A DNA stretch of 56,032 nucleotides from Myxococcaceae bacterium. Its GTDB lineage: Bacteria; Myxococcota_A; UBA9160. The stretch covers positions 1 through 56,032 of the forward strand of contig CAJPFO010000280.1 of NCBI GenBank assembly GCA_905339255.1. The letters run 5' to 3'. Shown here one piece after another: positions 42,875-51,010 of the stretch (position 1 is the stretch's first letter; every line of letters starts with the position of its first letter). Both the position numbers and the translations under genes were made by a program. The notes beneath the pieces are model-generated. The model did no database searches, had not been told where the DNA came from, and saw nothing but the letters and a program-made list of their open reading frames with translations.

Positions 42875-44032
42875 ATGGACTTCCATCTGACGCCCGAAGA
42901 AGAGGCGTTCCGCGCCGAAGTGCGCGCCTTTCTCGACGCGAACCTTCCGCCCGGGACGAATACCGCTTCGTTCGGCTTCCTCTCCGAATGGAATCGCAAG
43001 CTCCGCGAGAAGCGCTGGATCGGCTTCTCGTGGCCGAAGGAGGTCGGCGGTGGTGGCGGCTCGCTGATGCAGCAGGTGATCCTGAAGGAGGAGATGGCGA
43101 AGCGGAAGGCGCCTCCGCTCGGAACCTGCTTCATGGGGCTCGCCTGGGTGGGGCCCGCGATCGTCCAGTACGGGACCGACGAGCAGAAGCGGCGCTTCAT
43201 TCCCGACATCCTCGACGGGCGGGTGCAGTGGTGCACGGGCTACTCGGAGCCCGGCGCGGGGTCGGATCTCGCCGCGCTTCAGTGTCGCGGCGTGCGCGAC
43301 GGATCTCACTACGTCGTGAACGGCCAGAAGATCTGGACCTCGATCGCGATGTGGTCGCAGTGGATGATCCTCCTGGTCCGCACCGATCCGAACGCGAAGG
43401 TCAAGCACGATGGGATCACCTGTCTGTTGGTCGAGATGAGCACGCCCGGGATCACCGTGCGTCCACTCAAGAACATGTCGGGCGGGACCATGTTCTCGGA
43501 GGTCTTCTTCGACGACGTCCGGGTTCCCGTCGAAAACCGTCTGGGGGTCGAGGGAGACGGCTGGCGCGTCACGATCTCGGCGCTCGCGAACGAGCGCTCG
43601 GGGATCGCCGAGGTCGAGGGCCTCCGGCGCAATCTCGACGCACTTCGCGATCTCGCACGCCGGACCGAGCGACGCGGGCGAAAGGCGCTCGAAGATCCGA
43701 CGATCCGTCGCCGGATCGTCCGCGCCGAGGCGCGGATCGAGGCGATGCGTTTGAACGGCATGCGCTTTCTCACCCGACAACTCCGTGGAGAGCCGCTCGG
43801 ATCGGAGACCTCGATCAACAAACTGCACCGTGCCACTCTCGAGGTCGACCTCGGCGAGCTCGCGATCGAGCTGCAGGGAAGCGCCGGTTTGGTCACCGGA
43901 CGCGATGCGGCCGACGGAGGCCGCTGGCAGCGCTTCGCTCTCAACTGGCCGGAGGTGGTGATCGGTGGAGGCACTCCGAACATCCAGAAGAACATCATCG
44001 CCGAACGCATCCTCGGGCTGCCCCATGACTAG
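42875..44032 (+). CDS. Acyl-CoA dehydrogenase, large subunit
   Basis: 385 residues. SWPKEVGGGGGSLMQQ, CTGYSEPGAGSDLAALQC (FAD/substrate site), NGQKIWTSIAMWSQWM and SALANERSGIAEV, with Glu240 at the helix-G catalytic position. The C-terminal GGGTPNIQKNIIAERILGLP has P-N where the paralogues read D-E or S-E, a variant also common in actinobacterial FadE proteins. Second gene of a plus-strand pair under the 41687 operator. It overlaps bolA by 8 nt, so the operon probably runs on into bolA and aat. Confidence 0.94.
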   Translation: MDFHLTPEEEAFRAEVRAFLDANLPPGTNTASFGFLSEWNRKLREKRWIGFSWPKEVGGGGGSLMQQVILKEEMAKRKAPPLGTCFMGLAWVGPAIVQYGTDEQKRRFIPDILDGRVQWCTGYSEPGAGSDLAALQCRGVRDGSHYVVNGQKIWTSIAMWSQWMILLVRTDPNAKVKHDGITCLLVEMSTPGITVRPLKNMSGGTMFSEVFFDDVRVPVENRLGVEGDGWRVTISALANERSGIAEVEGLRRNLDALRDLARRTERRGRKALEDPTIRRRIVRAEARIEAMRLNGMRFLTRQLRGEPLGSETSINKLHRATLEVDLGELAIELQGSAGLVTGRDAADGGRWQRFALNWPEVVIGGGTPNIQKNIIAERILGLPHD

Positions 44033-44297
44033 GCCGGATCGGATCGAGGCCCGGCTCCGCGAAGCGCTCGGTGCGACGCGCGTCACGGTCGTCGACGAAA
44101 GCCATCTCCACGTCGGGCATCCCGCCGATCGTGGCGGCGATACGCATTTCCGCGTCACGGTCGTGTCGCCTCGTTTCGCGGGGCTCTCGAAGGTGGCGGC
44201 CCAGCGCCTCGTCTACGAAGCGCTGGCCGAAGAGTTCGATCGGGGACTCCACGCGCTCGCACTCCATACGCTCGCCGAGGAGCCCGGAGTCTCGTGA
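44025..44297 (+). CDS. bolA: BolA family protein
   Basis: 90 residues. The BolA fold signature is HLHVGHPADRGGDTHFRVTVVS, followed by FAGLSKVAAQRLVYEALAEE. BolA proteins bind [2Fe-2S] clusters together with monothiol glutaredoxins and influence envelope and stress responses. The conserved His residues near 27-31 and the C-terminal His (ALHTLAEEP) fit cluster ligation. The ATG overlaps the end of the acyl-CoA dehydrogenase gene by 8 nt, an unusual operon partner. No glutaredoxin gene is nearby. Confidence 0.9.
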   Translation: MTRPDRIEARLREALGATRVTVVDESHLHVGHPADRGGDTHFRVTVVSPRFAGLSKVAAQRLVYEALAEEFDRGLHALALHTLAEEPGVS

Positions 44298-44304
44298 GCG
44301 TCGC

Positions 44305-45009
44305 GTGCCCGTCCATCGGCTGAGCGACCTCCTGATCTTCCCTCCGCCCGAGCGCGCGGAGCCCTCGGGCCTGCTCGCCTTCGGAGGCGACCTTTCCCCG
44401 GAGCGCCTGCTGCTCGCGTACGGACGGGGGATCTTCCCGTGGCCGATCGGCGATCTTCCGCTCCCCTGGTTCTCGCCGGATCCGCGCTGGGTGATCGTTC
44501 CCTCCGAGCTCCACGTTCCGCGAAGACTCGAGCGGTCGCTCCGCCGGCCGCGCTACGAGATCCGACTCGACACGGCCTTCGGCGAAGTGATCCGTCGCTG
44601 CGCAGACGCGCCTCGGCCCGGCCAGGACGGGACCTGGATCACGGGCGCGATGATCGCGGCGTACGAGCGGCTTCACGCGCTCGGCTTCGCGCACAGTGCC
44701 GAGGCGTGGCGCGAAGGCGAGCTCGTCGGGGGGCTCTACGGCGTGTCCCTCGGGTCGGCGTTCTTCGGCGAGAGCATGTTCACGCGTGCGCCCGATGCCT
44801 CGAAGACCGCGCTCGTCACGCTGATCCGGAAGGTCGACGAGTGGGGGTTCACGATCTTCGACTGCCAGACGCACACGCCGCACGTCGAGGCGCTCGGCGC
44901 CCGGCCATGGCCGAGGCGTCTTTTCCTCGACGCGCTCGCGCGCGCGATGTCGGAGCCGACCCGGCGAGGCGCCTGGCGGCTCGCTGCGGGCGGACCTCTG
45001 CGAGGTTGA
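44305..45009 (+). CDS. aat: Leucyl/phenylalanyl-tRNA-protein transferase
   Basis: 234 residues from GTG 44305. Transfers Leu or Phe from tRNA to proteins with N-terminal Arg or Lys, marking them for ClpS/ClpAP in the N-end rule pathway. Signatures: GLLAFGGDLSPERLLLAYGRGIFPWP, PWFSPDPRWV, TWITGAMIAAYERLHALGFA, HSAEAW, GLYGVSLGSAFFGESMF and FDCQTHTPHVEALGA. Complete length for the family. Starts 7 nt after bolA, likely co-transcribed. Confidence 0.95.
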   Translation: MPVHRLSDLLIFPPPERAEPSGLLAFGGDLSPERLLLAYGRGIFPWPIGDLPLPWFSPDPRWVIVPSELHVPRRLERSLRRPRYEIRLDTAFGEVIRRCADAPRPGQDGTWITGAMIAAYERLHALGFAHSAEAWREGELVGGLYGVSLGSAFFGESMFTRAPDASKTALVTLIRKVDEWGFTIFDCQTHTPHVEALGARPWPRRLFLDALARAMSEPTRRGAWRLAAGGPLRG

Positions 45010-45055
45010 AGCGAATTCCGGCATGGAAGCGAACGAGGCCGCGATCCTTCGCCGT

Positions 45056-45916
45056 CTACAGGTACTTCGACATCCACTCCGTGAGCGGAACGCTGAAGCC
45101 CGCAGCGTTGCGATGGCCGCCTCCGCCGAGCTCCGCAGCGATCCGGGCGACGTCGAACTCGCCGATCGAATAGAGCGACGCTTCGACACGGCTCCCGACG
45201 ATCCGGTACACGACGCCACAGGGCGCGCCGTGCGTCGCGCGGAGCGCGAGCTCGTGGCCGATGTGACTTCGCAGATGGACCGCGTTCACCGCTTCGAGGC
45301 GATGCTCGCCGATCCGGATCGGATGCGCGTTGCGGATCGTCCTCTCGATCTCGACCCGATTCGCACGCAGGATCGGTTCGCCCTCGGCCGCGAGATCGTC
45401 GATCGGACGGCGCACGAGCGCATCCCAGCTCTCGAAGGTCCGCGGATACGAGGCGATCGCCGCGCAGACGGCGTCGGAGCCGGGCAAGGTGAAGCGCCAG
45501 AGATCCTGGTCCTCGACGTAGCGGAGGAGGTCGGGTGGCGTCAGATCCCCGTGGAAGTGCTCCCAGGCGAGGATCGCTCCCGAATGCGAGAGGTCGAAGC
45601 GGACGACGTGGCCCTTCGATCGGAGTCGTGCTGCGAGCGCCGCGTCGCTCTCGAAGCGCCGCTGCGCCGAAAGGTGGTGGTCGAGGACGACCAACTGCTC
45701 GACCGCGTCGCAGAGTGCCGCGAGCGTACGGTTGTCGGTGGCGATGTCGGCGAAGACGACCTGCGCGCCTTCGTAGCGTCGCGCATGGATCACGTCGTCG
45801 TGGCCGCGCGGGAGGTACGACGCGCGATCTCCCCAGGCCCTCCAGATCGCCCATGCAGCGCCGAATCCGTCGGGACAGCCGGCGTGGTAGAAGCAGACGC
45901 GCCTCAGCGAAGCCAT
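45056..45916 (-). CDS. DHH/DHHA1 family phosphoesterase
   Basis: 286 residues from ATG 45916, 4 nt after the stop of the upstream hydrolase. The DHH domain has HAGCPDGFGAAW (H11, D16), FADIA (D57) and VVLDHH (79-81), all metal ligands. The C-terminal DHHA1 part ends in AAELGGGGHRNAAGFSV. Relatives hydrolyse oligoribonucleotides, pAp or cyclic-dinucleotide linear products; this shorter type resembles the YtqI/NrnA-like and uncharacterised groups. Which substrate is used cannot be decided. An HD-GYP protein in the same window makes a second-messenger link possible but unproven. Confidence 0.89.
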   Translation of the reverse strand: MASLRRVCFYHAGCPDGFGAAWAIWRAWGDRASYLPRGHDDVIHARRYEGAQVVFADIATDNRTLAALCDAVEQLVVLDHHLSAQRRFESDAALAARLRSKGHVVRFDLSHSGAILAWEHFHGDLTPPDLLRYVEDQDLWRFTLPGSDAVCAAIASYPRTFESWDALVRRPIDDLAAEGEPILRANRVEIERTIRNAHPIRIGEHRLEAVNAVHLRSHIGHELALRATHGAPCGVVYRIVGSRVEASLYSIGEFDVARIAAELGGGGHRNAAGFSVPLTEWMSKYL

Positions 45917-45920
45917 CGAT

Positions 45921-46874
45921 TCACCGGATCGTCTCGGGAGGTCGCGAGACGTATTCGTCGATGGCTTCTGCCACACGAGCCGGGATCTCCGTCTCGATCG
46001 AGTGACGTGCGCCGGGGAAGACGCGGAGCTCGTTTCGTGGAAGCAGACGATGCAGGCGCGCGACCCCGGCCCCCATGTTCGCGCCATGATCGCGATCACC
46101 CCAGAGGAGCAGCACGGGTTGGCGGATCTCGGGGGCGATGTCGAAGAGGCTCGAGTCGACCTGATCGGTCGCGATCTCCCAGTACATGCGAACGAAGCCG
46201 GGGCTCATGATCTCGTCGTAGTACGCGAAGGTCTCGTCGAGCGCCGCGTCGCGCCCGGGGAAGTCATCGGAGTACCAGAAGCGCGACTGGACGAAGACCG
46301 TCGGCCAGAAGAGCACGGACCCCCCCACGCTCCGCATCGCCTCGGCGAGCCTCGGCTGGCGATGCCAGGCACTGCCGGGCGCCCACGCGACGAGCCTCGG
46401 AAAGCGCTCGGGAGAACGATGTCCGAGCCGCAGCACGAGGTTGCCACCGAGGCTTCCGCCCACCGGGATCGCCCGGTCGATTCCGAGCGCGTCGAGGAAG
46501 CCGATGGCGACGTCCTCGTAGAAACGGAGCGTGTAGGGTCGATCGGGCTTGTCCGAGTACCCGGAGCCCGGGAAGTCGAGGACGAGCACACGATTGCGTT
46601 TCGAGAGCGGTTGGACGATCGCATCGTAGCCTTCGATCCGCGACGTATGGCCGGGAAGGATGACGAGCGTCTCGGGCCGGCCGACGGGCGCCGTCGGCCC
46701 GACGTCGATGTAACGGAGCCGCGAGCCCTCGACGACGACGTCTTGCTGCGGGAAGTCGCTCGCGCGAACCGAGACCGGTCGCGTGGGGGGCGGGGCCTCC
46801 GGAGGAAAGCACGCCGTCCACAGCGAGAGTACGGCGGCACCGAGCCCACGGCTCACGGCGAGCGCCTCGGGCAT
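45921..46874 (-). CDS. Alpha/beta-fold hydrolase, probably exported
   Basis: 317 residues from ATG 46874; the frame is open further upstream, but that part is Pro/Arg-rich. An N-terminal hydrophobic segment ending in Cys22 (LWTAC) may be a signal peptide or weak lipobox. Hydrolase core: LPGHTS oxyanion loop (74-79), DFPGSGYSDKP, Ser141 in VGGSLGGN, Asp262 in WGDRDHG and His291 in PGARHSIE. Fits the haloperoxidase/esterase group; substrate unknown. Precedes the DHH phosphoesterase gene by 4 nt and diverges from the FKBP gene across 167 bp in which no clear promoter is seen. Confidence 0.88.
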   Translation of the reverse strand: MPEALAVSRGLGAAVLSLWTACFPPEAPPPTRPVSVRASDFPQQDVVVEGSRLRYIDVGPTAPVGRPETLVILPGHTSRIEGYDAIVQPLSKRNRVLVLDFPGSGYSDKPDRPYTLRFYEDVAIGFLDALGIDRAIPVGGSLGGNLVLRLGHRSPERFPRLVAWAPGSAWHRQPRLAEAMRSVGGSVLFWPTVFVQSRFWYSDDFPGRDAALDETFAYYDEIMSPGFVRMYWEIATDQVDSSLFDIAPEIRQPVLLLWGDRDHGANMGAGVARLHRLLPRNELRVFPGARHSIETEIPARVAEAIDEYVSRPPETIR

Positions 46875-47041
46875 CGAGGCGCCCGCTCGCCCGAGGCCGG
46901 GGCGCGGGGGGCAGGTCGTCGGGCGCGGGGCATCCGGGCAGGGTAGGCCGCCCCGGAGCCGCTGCGCAGCCCGCCGGGGCGTGGCCACCCCCTCGGAGGT
47001 AAGCTGCGCCGACACTTCCCCCTAGAGGAGAGAGGATTTTC

Positions 47042-47746
47042 ATGAGAACACGAGCCCTGCTCGCGTTCGCAGTCGCCGCGGCGATCGCGAACGATGCCTC
47101 TGCGCAGAAGGCGCCCGAGACGGACGATCAAAAGGTTCTGTACGCAGCGGGTGCTTTGCTCGCTCAGAACGTGAAGGATTGGAACCTGAAGCCCGAGGAG
47201 TTGATCTTCGTCGTCCAGGGGCTCCAGGACGTGGCTTCGGGAAAGAAGCCCGCCGTGAACCTCGACGAGCTCCGCCCGAAGATCCAGGCCTTCTCGAAGG
47301 CGCGTGCCGCCACGGCTGCAGTCGCCGAGAAGAAGGCTGCCGAGCCCTTCCTGCAGAAGGCCGCCGCCGAGAAGGGAGCGAAGAAGACCGCCTCCGGACT
47401 CGTGATCCAGAGCCAGAAGGCCGGGAGCGGAGCGTCGCCGAAGGAGAGCGACCGCGTGAAGGTCCACTACCACGGCACGCTCCTCGACGGCAGCGTCTTC
47501 GACAGCTCGGTCGATCGCGGTGAGCCCGTGACCTTCCCGCTGAACGGGGTGATTCCGTGCTGGACCGAAGGCCTCCAGCTCATGAAAGTCGGCGAGAAGG
47601 CGAAGCTCGTCTGTCCGTCCGAGATCGCCTACGGAGACACGGGCGCGCCGCCCCGGATCAAGCCCGGCGCGACGCTCGTCTTCGACGTCGAGCTTCTCGG
47701 CATCGAACCCGCCGCGAAGCCGGCCGAACCTGCTCCCACGCCGTAG
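47042..47746 (+). CDS. FKBP-type peptidyl-prolyl isomerase (FkpA/Mip-like)
   Basis: 234 residues. Cleavable signal peptide (1-21, ending ASA), then an N-terminal helical dimerisation region (about 28-110), a Lys/Ala-rich connector and the FKBP domain (about 115-222): VKVHYHGTLLDGSVFDSS, then VTFPLNGVIPCWTEGLQLMK, KLVCPSEIAYGDTGAPP and IKPGATLVFDVELL. Speeds cis-trans isomerisation of prolines in periplasmic or outer-membrane proteins. AGAGGAGAGAGG precedes the ATG. A short Pro/Ala tail ends it. Single-gene transcript with the terminator at 47783. Confidence 0.94.
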   Translation: MRTRALLAFAVAAAIANDASAQKAPETDDQKVLYAAGALLAQNVKDWNLKPEELIFVVQGLQDVASGKKPAVNLDELRPKIQAFSKARAATAAVAEKKAAEPFLQKAAAEKGAKKTASGLVIQSQKAGSGASPKESDRVKVHYHGTLLDGSVFDSSVDRGEPVTFPLNGVIPCWTEGLQLMKVGEKAKLVCPSEIAYGDTGAPPRIKPGATLVFDVELLGIEPAAKPAEPAPTP

Positions 47747-47782
47747 CGGCGAGCGGGCGGTTCGCAGCCCGAACGACGAAAA

Positions 47783-47810
47783 GGGCCGGGTGGCTCACGC
47801 CACCCGGCCC
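47783..47810 (-). terminator. Bidirectional Rho-independent terminator
   Basis: GGGCCGGGTGGC, loop TCAC, GCCACCCGGCCC: a perfect 12-bp stem between the FKBP gene and the opposing VWA/OmpA gene. On the minus strand it is followed by TTTTCG, a proper U-tract for the lipoprotein transcript; on the plus strand the tail is weaker. Confidence 0.88.
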
Positions 47811-47853
47811 CGCATCCGTCCCTCTCGGGCCTCGTCGGCCCTCTCGAGGGCGC

Positions 47854-49095
47854 CTACTTGAGAGCGCTCAGGCTGAGCGACTTCCTCCACAGCATGCACT
47901 GCCGCTGGAGCGGGCCGAACTGATCCTTCTCCATCAGCTCCCGGAGCTGGACGTTCCGGTTGATCTGGAGATCGGCCTTGGTGTTGCCCTTCACGATCGG
48001 GCGCAGCTTCGAGTAGCCCTCGGCGTTCACCTGCGTGTTCGTCGCGCCGTTCTCGGTCAGGTACACGATGACCGAGCGGTAGCGCTGGTTCGACAGGCGC
48101 TGGTTGTATTCCACGCCACCGCGGCGGTCGGTGTTGCCGTCGACCTGGACGCGAGCGTCGGGGTTCGACTTCAGCACCGAAGCCACCTGCGAGAGGTTGG
48201 ACACGCACTCCTTGCGGAGGTTCCACTTGGCGGTGTCGAACTCGCAGTTCGGAATCGCCCAGCAGCCCTTCGCGTCGACCTTCGCGCCGGCCGGCGTGTA
48301 GAGGCACTCGTCACGATCGTCGGAAACGCCGTCTGCGTCGATGTCCGGGATCTTGGCCATCATCGCCGTGGTGACGAAGTTGGTGATGCTCTTGCCGTCG
48401 GCGAGCTGCGAAGCCTGGATGTAGGCGCCGCAGGACGACATCGAGGCGAGCTCCTTCATGAACTCCGTGCCCTTCGGGTCGTTTCCGACCTGCACGGCAT
48501 GGAGGCAGAGGGTGCCGTCCTCGTGATCACCGATCAGGTTCCGAGCGGCGATCTTCGCCTTCTCGGCAGCCTCGGGCTCCGGCAGGCCGTCGCTCACGAG
48601 CACCACGCTCGTGCGGCCGGTCGTCCCGAGCGTGCAGACGTGGTCTCCGCTGTACGCTTTCAGCGCCACGTTGACCTCGTTCAGCACGTCCGAGATCGGC
48701 GTCGTGCCGCCCATGCCGTTGATGTCACCGAGCGGCTGGAGCTCGGCGACCTTCGAGGCGAGGGCGTTGCGGTCGAACTTCCCGAGCGGCGCAACGAGCC
48801 GGTCGTCACCGCCGAAGCCGACGAAGCCGGCGCTGTAGCCGCCTTCGAACGGCGCCTGCACCGTGGCGTCCGGGAGCCCCGCGATGATCGCCTGCGAAGT
48901 GCTCTTCGCCTGCGGGAAGTTCCCGTGGTTGTAGATCGTCCCGGAAGCGTCCGTCACGAGCACGAACTGATCCGCTGCGCGCCAGTAGCCCGGAGCCGAA
49001 TATTTCGGCACCGAGGGCGCGGGCGCCGGTGCAGGCTCCTTCGCGCAGCCCACCAGGAACGCGCCCATCACAAGAATCGTCGAAAGCTTACGCAT
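47854..49095 (-). CDS. Outer-membrane lipoprotein: VWA domain, Asp-rich calcium repeat, OmpA domain
   Basis: 413 residues from ATG 49095, behind GGGAGGAG. Signal peptide with lipobox LVGC, Cys17. A von Willebrand A domain follows (about 43-260) with the metal-site start VLVTDASGT. DIDADGVSDDRDECLYTPAG (near 276-295) is a thrombospondin type 3-like calcium repeat. The C-terminal OmpA peptidoglycan-binding domain is about 300-395, with DGNTDRRGGVEYNQRLSNQR. The protein thus tethers the outer membrane to the cell wall and displays a metal-dependent adhesion module, probably on its periplasmic side. Three Cys pairs could form disulfides. Monocistronic, ending in the terminator at 47783. Confidence 0.91.
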   Translation of the reverse strand: MRKLSTILVMGAFLVGCAKEPAPAPAPSVPKYSAPGYWRAADQFVLVTDASGTIYNHGNFPQAKSTSQAIIAGLPDATVQAPFEGGYSAGFVGFGGDDRLVAPLGKFDRNALASKVAELQPLGDINGMGGTTPISDVLNEVNVALKAYSGDHVCTLGTTGRTSVVLVSDGLPEPEAAEKAKIAARNLIGDHEDGTLCLHAVQVGNDPKGTEFMKELASMSSCGAYIQASQLADGKSITNFVTTAMMAKIPDIDADGVSDDRDECLYTPAGAKVDAKGCWAIPNCEFDTAKWNLRKECVSNLSQVASVLKSNPDARVQVDGNTDRRGGVEYNQRLSNQRYRSVIVYLTENGATNTQVNAEGYSKLRPIVKGNTKADLQINRNVQLRELMEKDQFGPLQRQCMLWRKSLSLSALK

Positions 49096-49582
49096 CAAAG
49101 CTCCTCCCGCTTCGAGGCGGCCCTGAGAGCACTCGCTCCTGGTGGCCGGAAGCAAACTGCGAAGTCCCTTCGAGGGTCCATAGGCTCCACCCCTATCGGA
49201 GCCCACCCCTTGAACTTGAGAACGGCAAGAACATCGCACAACTGTGTATGTACACAAGACACTTCGTGATTTTGAACGACTTCATGCAGAAACTACCGGT
49301 CTGCTGCCGCCGGCATGCCGCAGTGTAGGACCCCGCGCGCACCTCTCCAACTGCTTTTCTGCGTACGAGCCGGAATCCCGTTGCGGGCAGCGGGAAGATG
49401 AGGGTCCGAGCCCACACTTCCCTGTGATGAACGGGTTTCATGGGCAATCCAGCACGAGGTTTTGGGTGATTTGTAGGGATATTACCCCTCACGCGAGCTC
49501 GCCCTCGTGTTCGCAGGCGGCGAGGCACTTCGTCGGTCGTTCGCCGCGCGATGGGCGTATTCTTGCGATGGGGGGTGTGACG
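49096..49582. other. 487-bp intergenic region with two inverted repeats
   Basis: No coding pattern is visible. GGCTCC-ACCCCTATC-GGAGCC (49183-49203) would form a hairpin in the leader of the VWA/OmpA gene, about 90 nt before its start. TGTGTA-TG-TACACA (49243-49256) is a perfect 6-bp-arm palindrome in a relatively AT-rich patch, a candidate operator or part of the lipoprotein promoter. The plus-strand half contains a possible AT-rich promoter patch around 49461-49485, but no hexamer pair is convincing. Confidence 0.4.
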
Positions 49583-49795
49583 ATGAGCAGCTTCTCGATC
49601 GACATGGACGATCCGAAAGAAGCCTGGGAAGCACTCTTCCGCGAGCTCGAAGCGAGTGCCGAGCCGGAGGCCGCAGAGGGATCGCTCGAGACGGCGGAGG
49701 GGGTTCCCGTCATGGTCCGCTCGGTTGGGGCCGTCGAGGACCTCGTCGGCTGGCTCTGGCTCATGCAGGCCTGCTGGACGGACGACGCTTCCTGA
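49583..49795 (+). CDS. Small acidic hypothetical protein
   Basis: 70 residues from ATG 49583, with GGGGGTG 6 nt upstream; ATG 49568 in frame is an alternative. Very acidic N-terminal half ([20 protein letters not shown]) and a Trp-rich end ([11 protein letters not shown]). No membrane helix or known family. It lies 88 bp before gnd in the same direction, so it may be co-transcribed with it. The good start context and biased composition support a real gene. Confidence 0.6.
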   Translation: MSSFSIDMDDPKEAWEALFRELEASAEPEAAEGSLETAEGVPVMVRSVGAVEDLVGWLWLMQACWTDDAS

Positions 49796-49883
49796 ACGAA
49801 GCAGGGCCCCGGCGAGCCGCAGCGGCAGCGTCGGGACCGGCGCGCCGAGCGTGCCGGATTGGGACCGCAGAAAAGGAGAACCG

Positions 49884-50903
49884 ATGCAGCTCGGGATGGT
49901 GGGGCTCGGACGCATGGGTGCCGGACTGGTGCGCCGGCTCATGCGCGCGGGGCATTCCTGCGTGGTCTACGACGTCGATCCGGCCGCGGTCGATGCGCTC
50001 GTGAAAGACGGCGCACTCGGCGCGCGGACGCTCGACGAGTTCGTCGCGAAGCTCGCAAAGCCGAGGGCGGCCTGGGTCATGGTCCCCGCCGGCGCGATCA
50101 CCGAGAAGACGGTGACCGAGCTCGCCGCACGGATGGAGGCCGGAGACATCCTGATCGATGGCGGGAACTCGTATTACCGCGACGACATCCGTCGCGCCGG
50201 CGAGCTTCGGAAGCAAGGGATCCACTATGTCGACGTCGGGACGAGCGGCGGCGTCTGGGGGCTCGAGCGCGGCTTCTGCCTCATGATCGGCGGCGAGAAG
50301 GGGGTGGTCGAGCACCTCGACCCCGTCTTCGCGACGATCGCTCCCGGAATCGCCACCGCGCCCCGGACCCCCGGGCGGGAGAAGAAGAAGCCGGGCGGCA
50401 CCGCGGAGCAGGGCTACCTCCACTGCGGGCCGAACGGAGCCGGCCACTTCGTGAAGATGGTCCACAACGGGATCGAGTACGGCGTGATGGCCGCCTACGC
50501 CGAGGGGCTCGCGGTCCTCGAGAAGGCCAACGTCGGCAAGCAGCGCCGAGATGCGGATGCCGAGACCGCGCCGCTGCAGCATCCCGAGTACTACCAGTAC
50601 GACATCGACGTCGCCGAGGTGAGCGAGCTCTGGCGGCGCGGGAGCGTGATCGGGTCGTGGCTCCTCGATCTCACGGCGAACGCTCTCCTCGAGTCTCCCA
50701 AGCTCTCGGAGTTCGCCGGGAGAGTCTCGGATTCCGGAGAGGGGCGCTGGACGGTTCTCGCGGCCGTCGAGGAAGGCGTTCCGGCCCACGTGTTGACGGC
50801 GGCGCTCTACGAGCGCTTCGGCTCGCGAGGGGAAGGTGAGTTCGCCAACAAGGTGCTCTCTGCGATGCGAAAGCAGTTCGGCGGCCACGACGAAAAGAAG
50901 TAG
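49884..50903 (+). CDS. gnd: 6-phosphogluconate dehydrogenase, decarboxylating (short NAD-type)
   Basis: 339 residues, GGAG 6 nt before the ATG. Oxidises 6-phosphogluconate to ribulose-5-phosphate and CO2. [20 protein letters not shown] is the Rossmann start; the Asp at 30 ending strand 2 (VVYDVD) rather than Asn-Arg-Thr suggests NAD over NADP. Active-site elements: [30 protein letters not shown] and K191/N195 in [14 protein letters not shown]. It belongs to the short YqeC/GndA-like group (about 300-340 residues, not 470). A Lys/Gly-rich insertion (GREKKKPGG, 164-172) is present. Confidence 0.94.
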   Translation: MQLGMVGLGRMGAGLVRRLMRAGHSCVVYDVDPAAVDALVKDGALGARTLDEFVAKLAKPRAAWVMVPAGAITEKTVTELAARMEAGDILIDGGNSYYRDDIRRAGELRKQGIHYVDVGTSGGVWGLERGFCLMIGGEKGVVEHLDPVFATIAPGIATAPRTPGREKKKPGGTAEQGYLHCGPNGAGHFVKMVHNGIEYGVMAAYAEGLAVLEKANVGKQRRDADAETAPLQHPEYYQYDIDVAEVSELWRRGSVIGSWLLDLTANALLESPKLSEFAGRVSDSGEGRWTVLAAVEEGVPAHVLTAALYERFGSRGEGEFANKVLSAMRKQFGGHDEKK

Positions 50904-51010
50904 AGCGATCGTCCTCGCCGGGCGCTCCGCATGGCCGTGGATCGAGCGGGCCGAGCCTCATCACGCGGAGTGAGCGGTTCGAGCCGGCCCTCCCGGCCGA
51001 GCCGGAGTGT

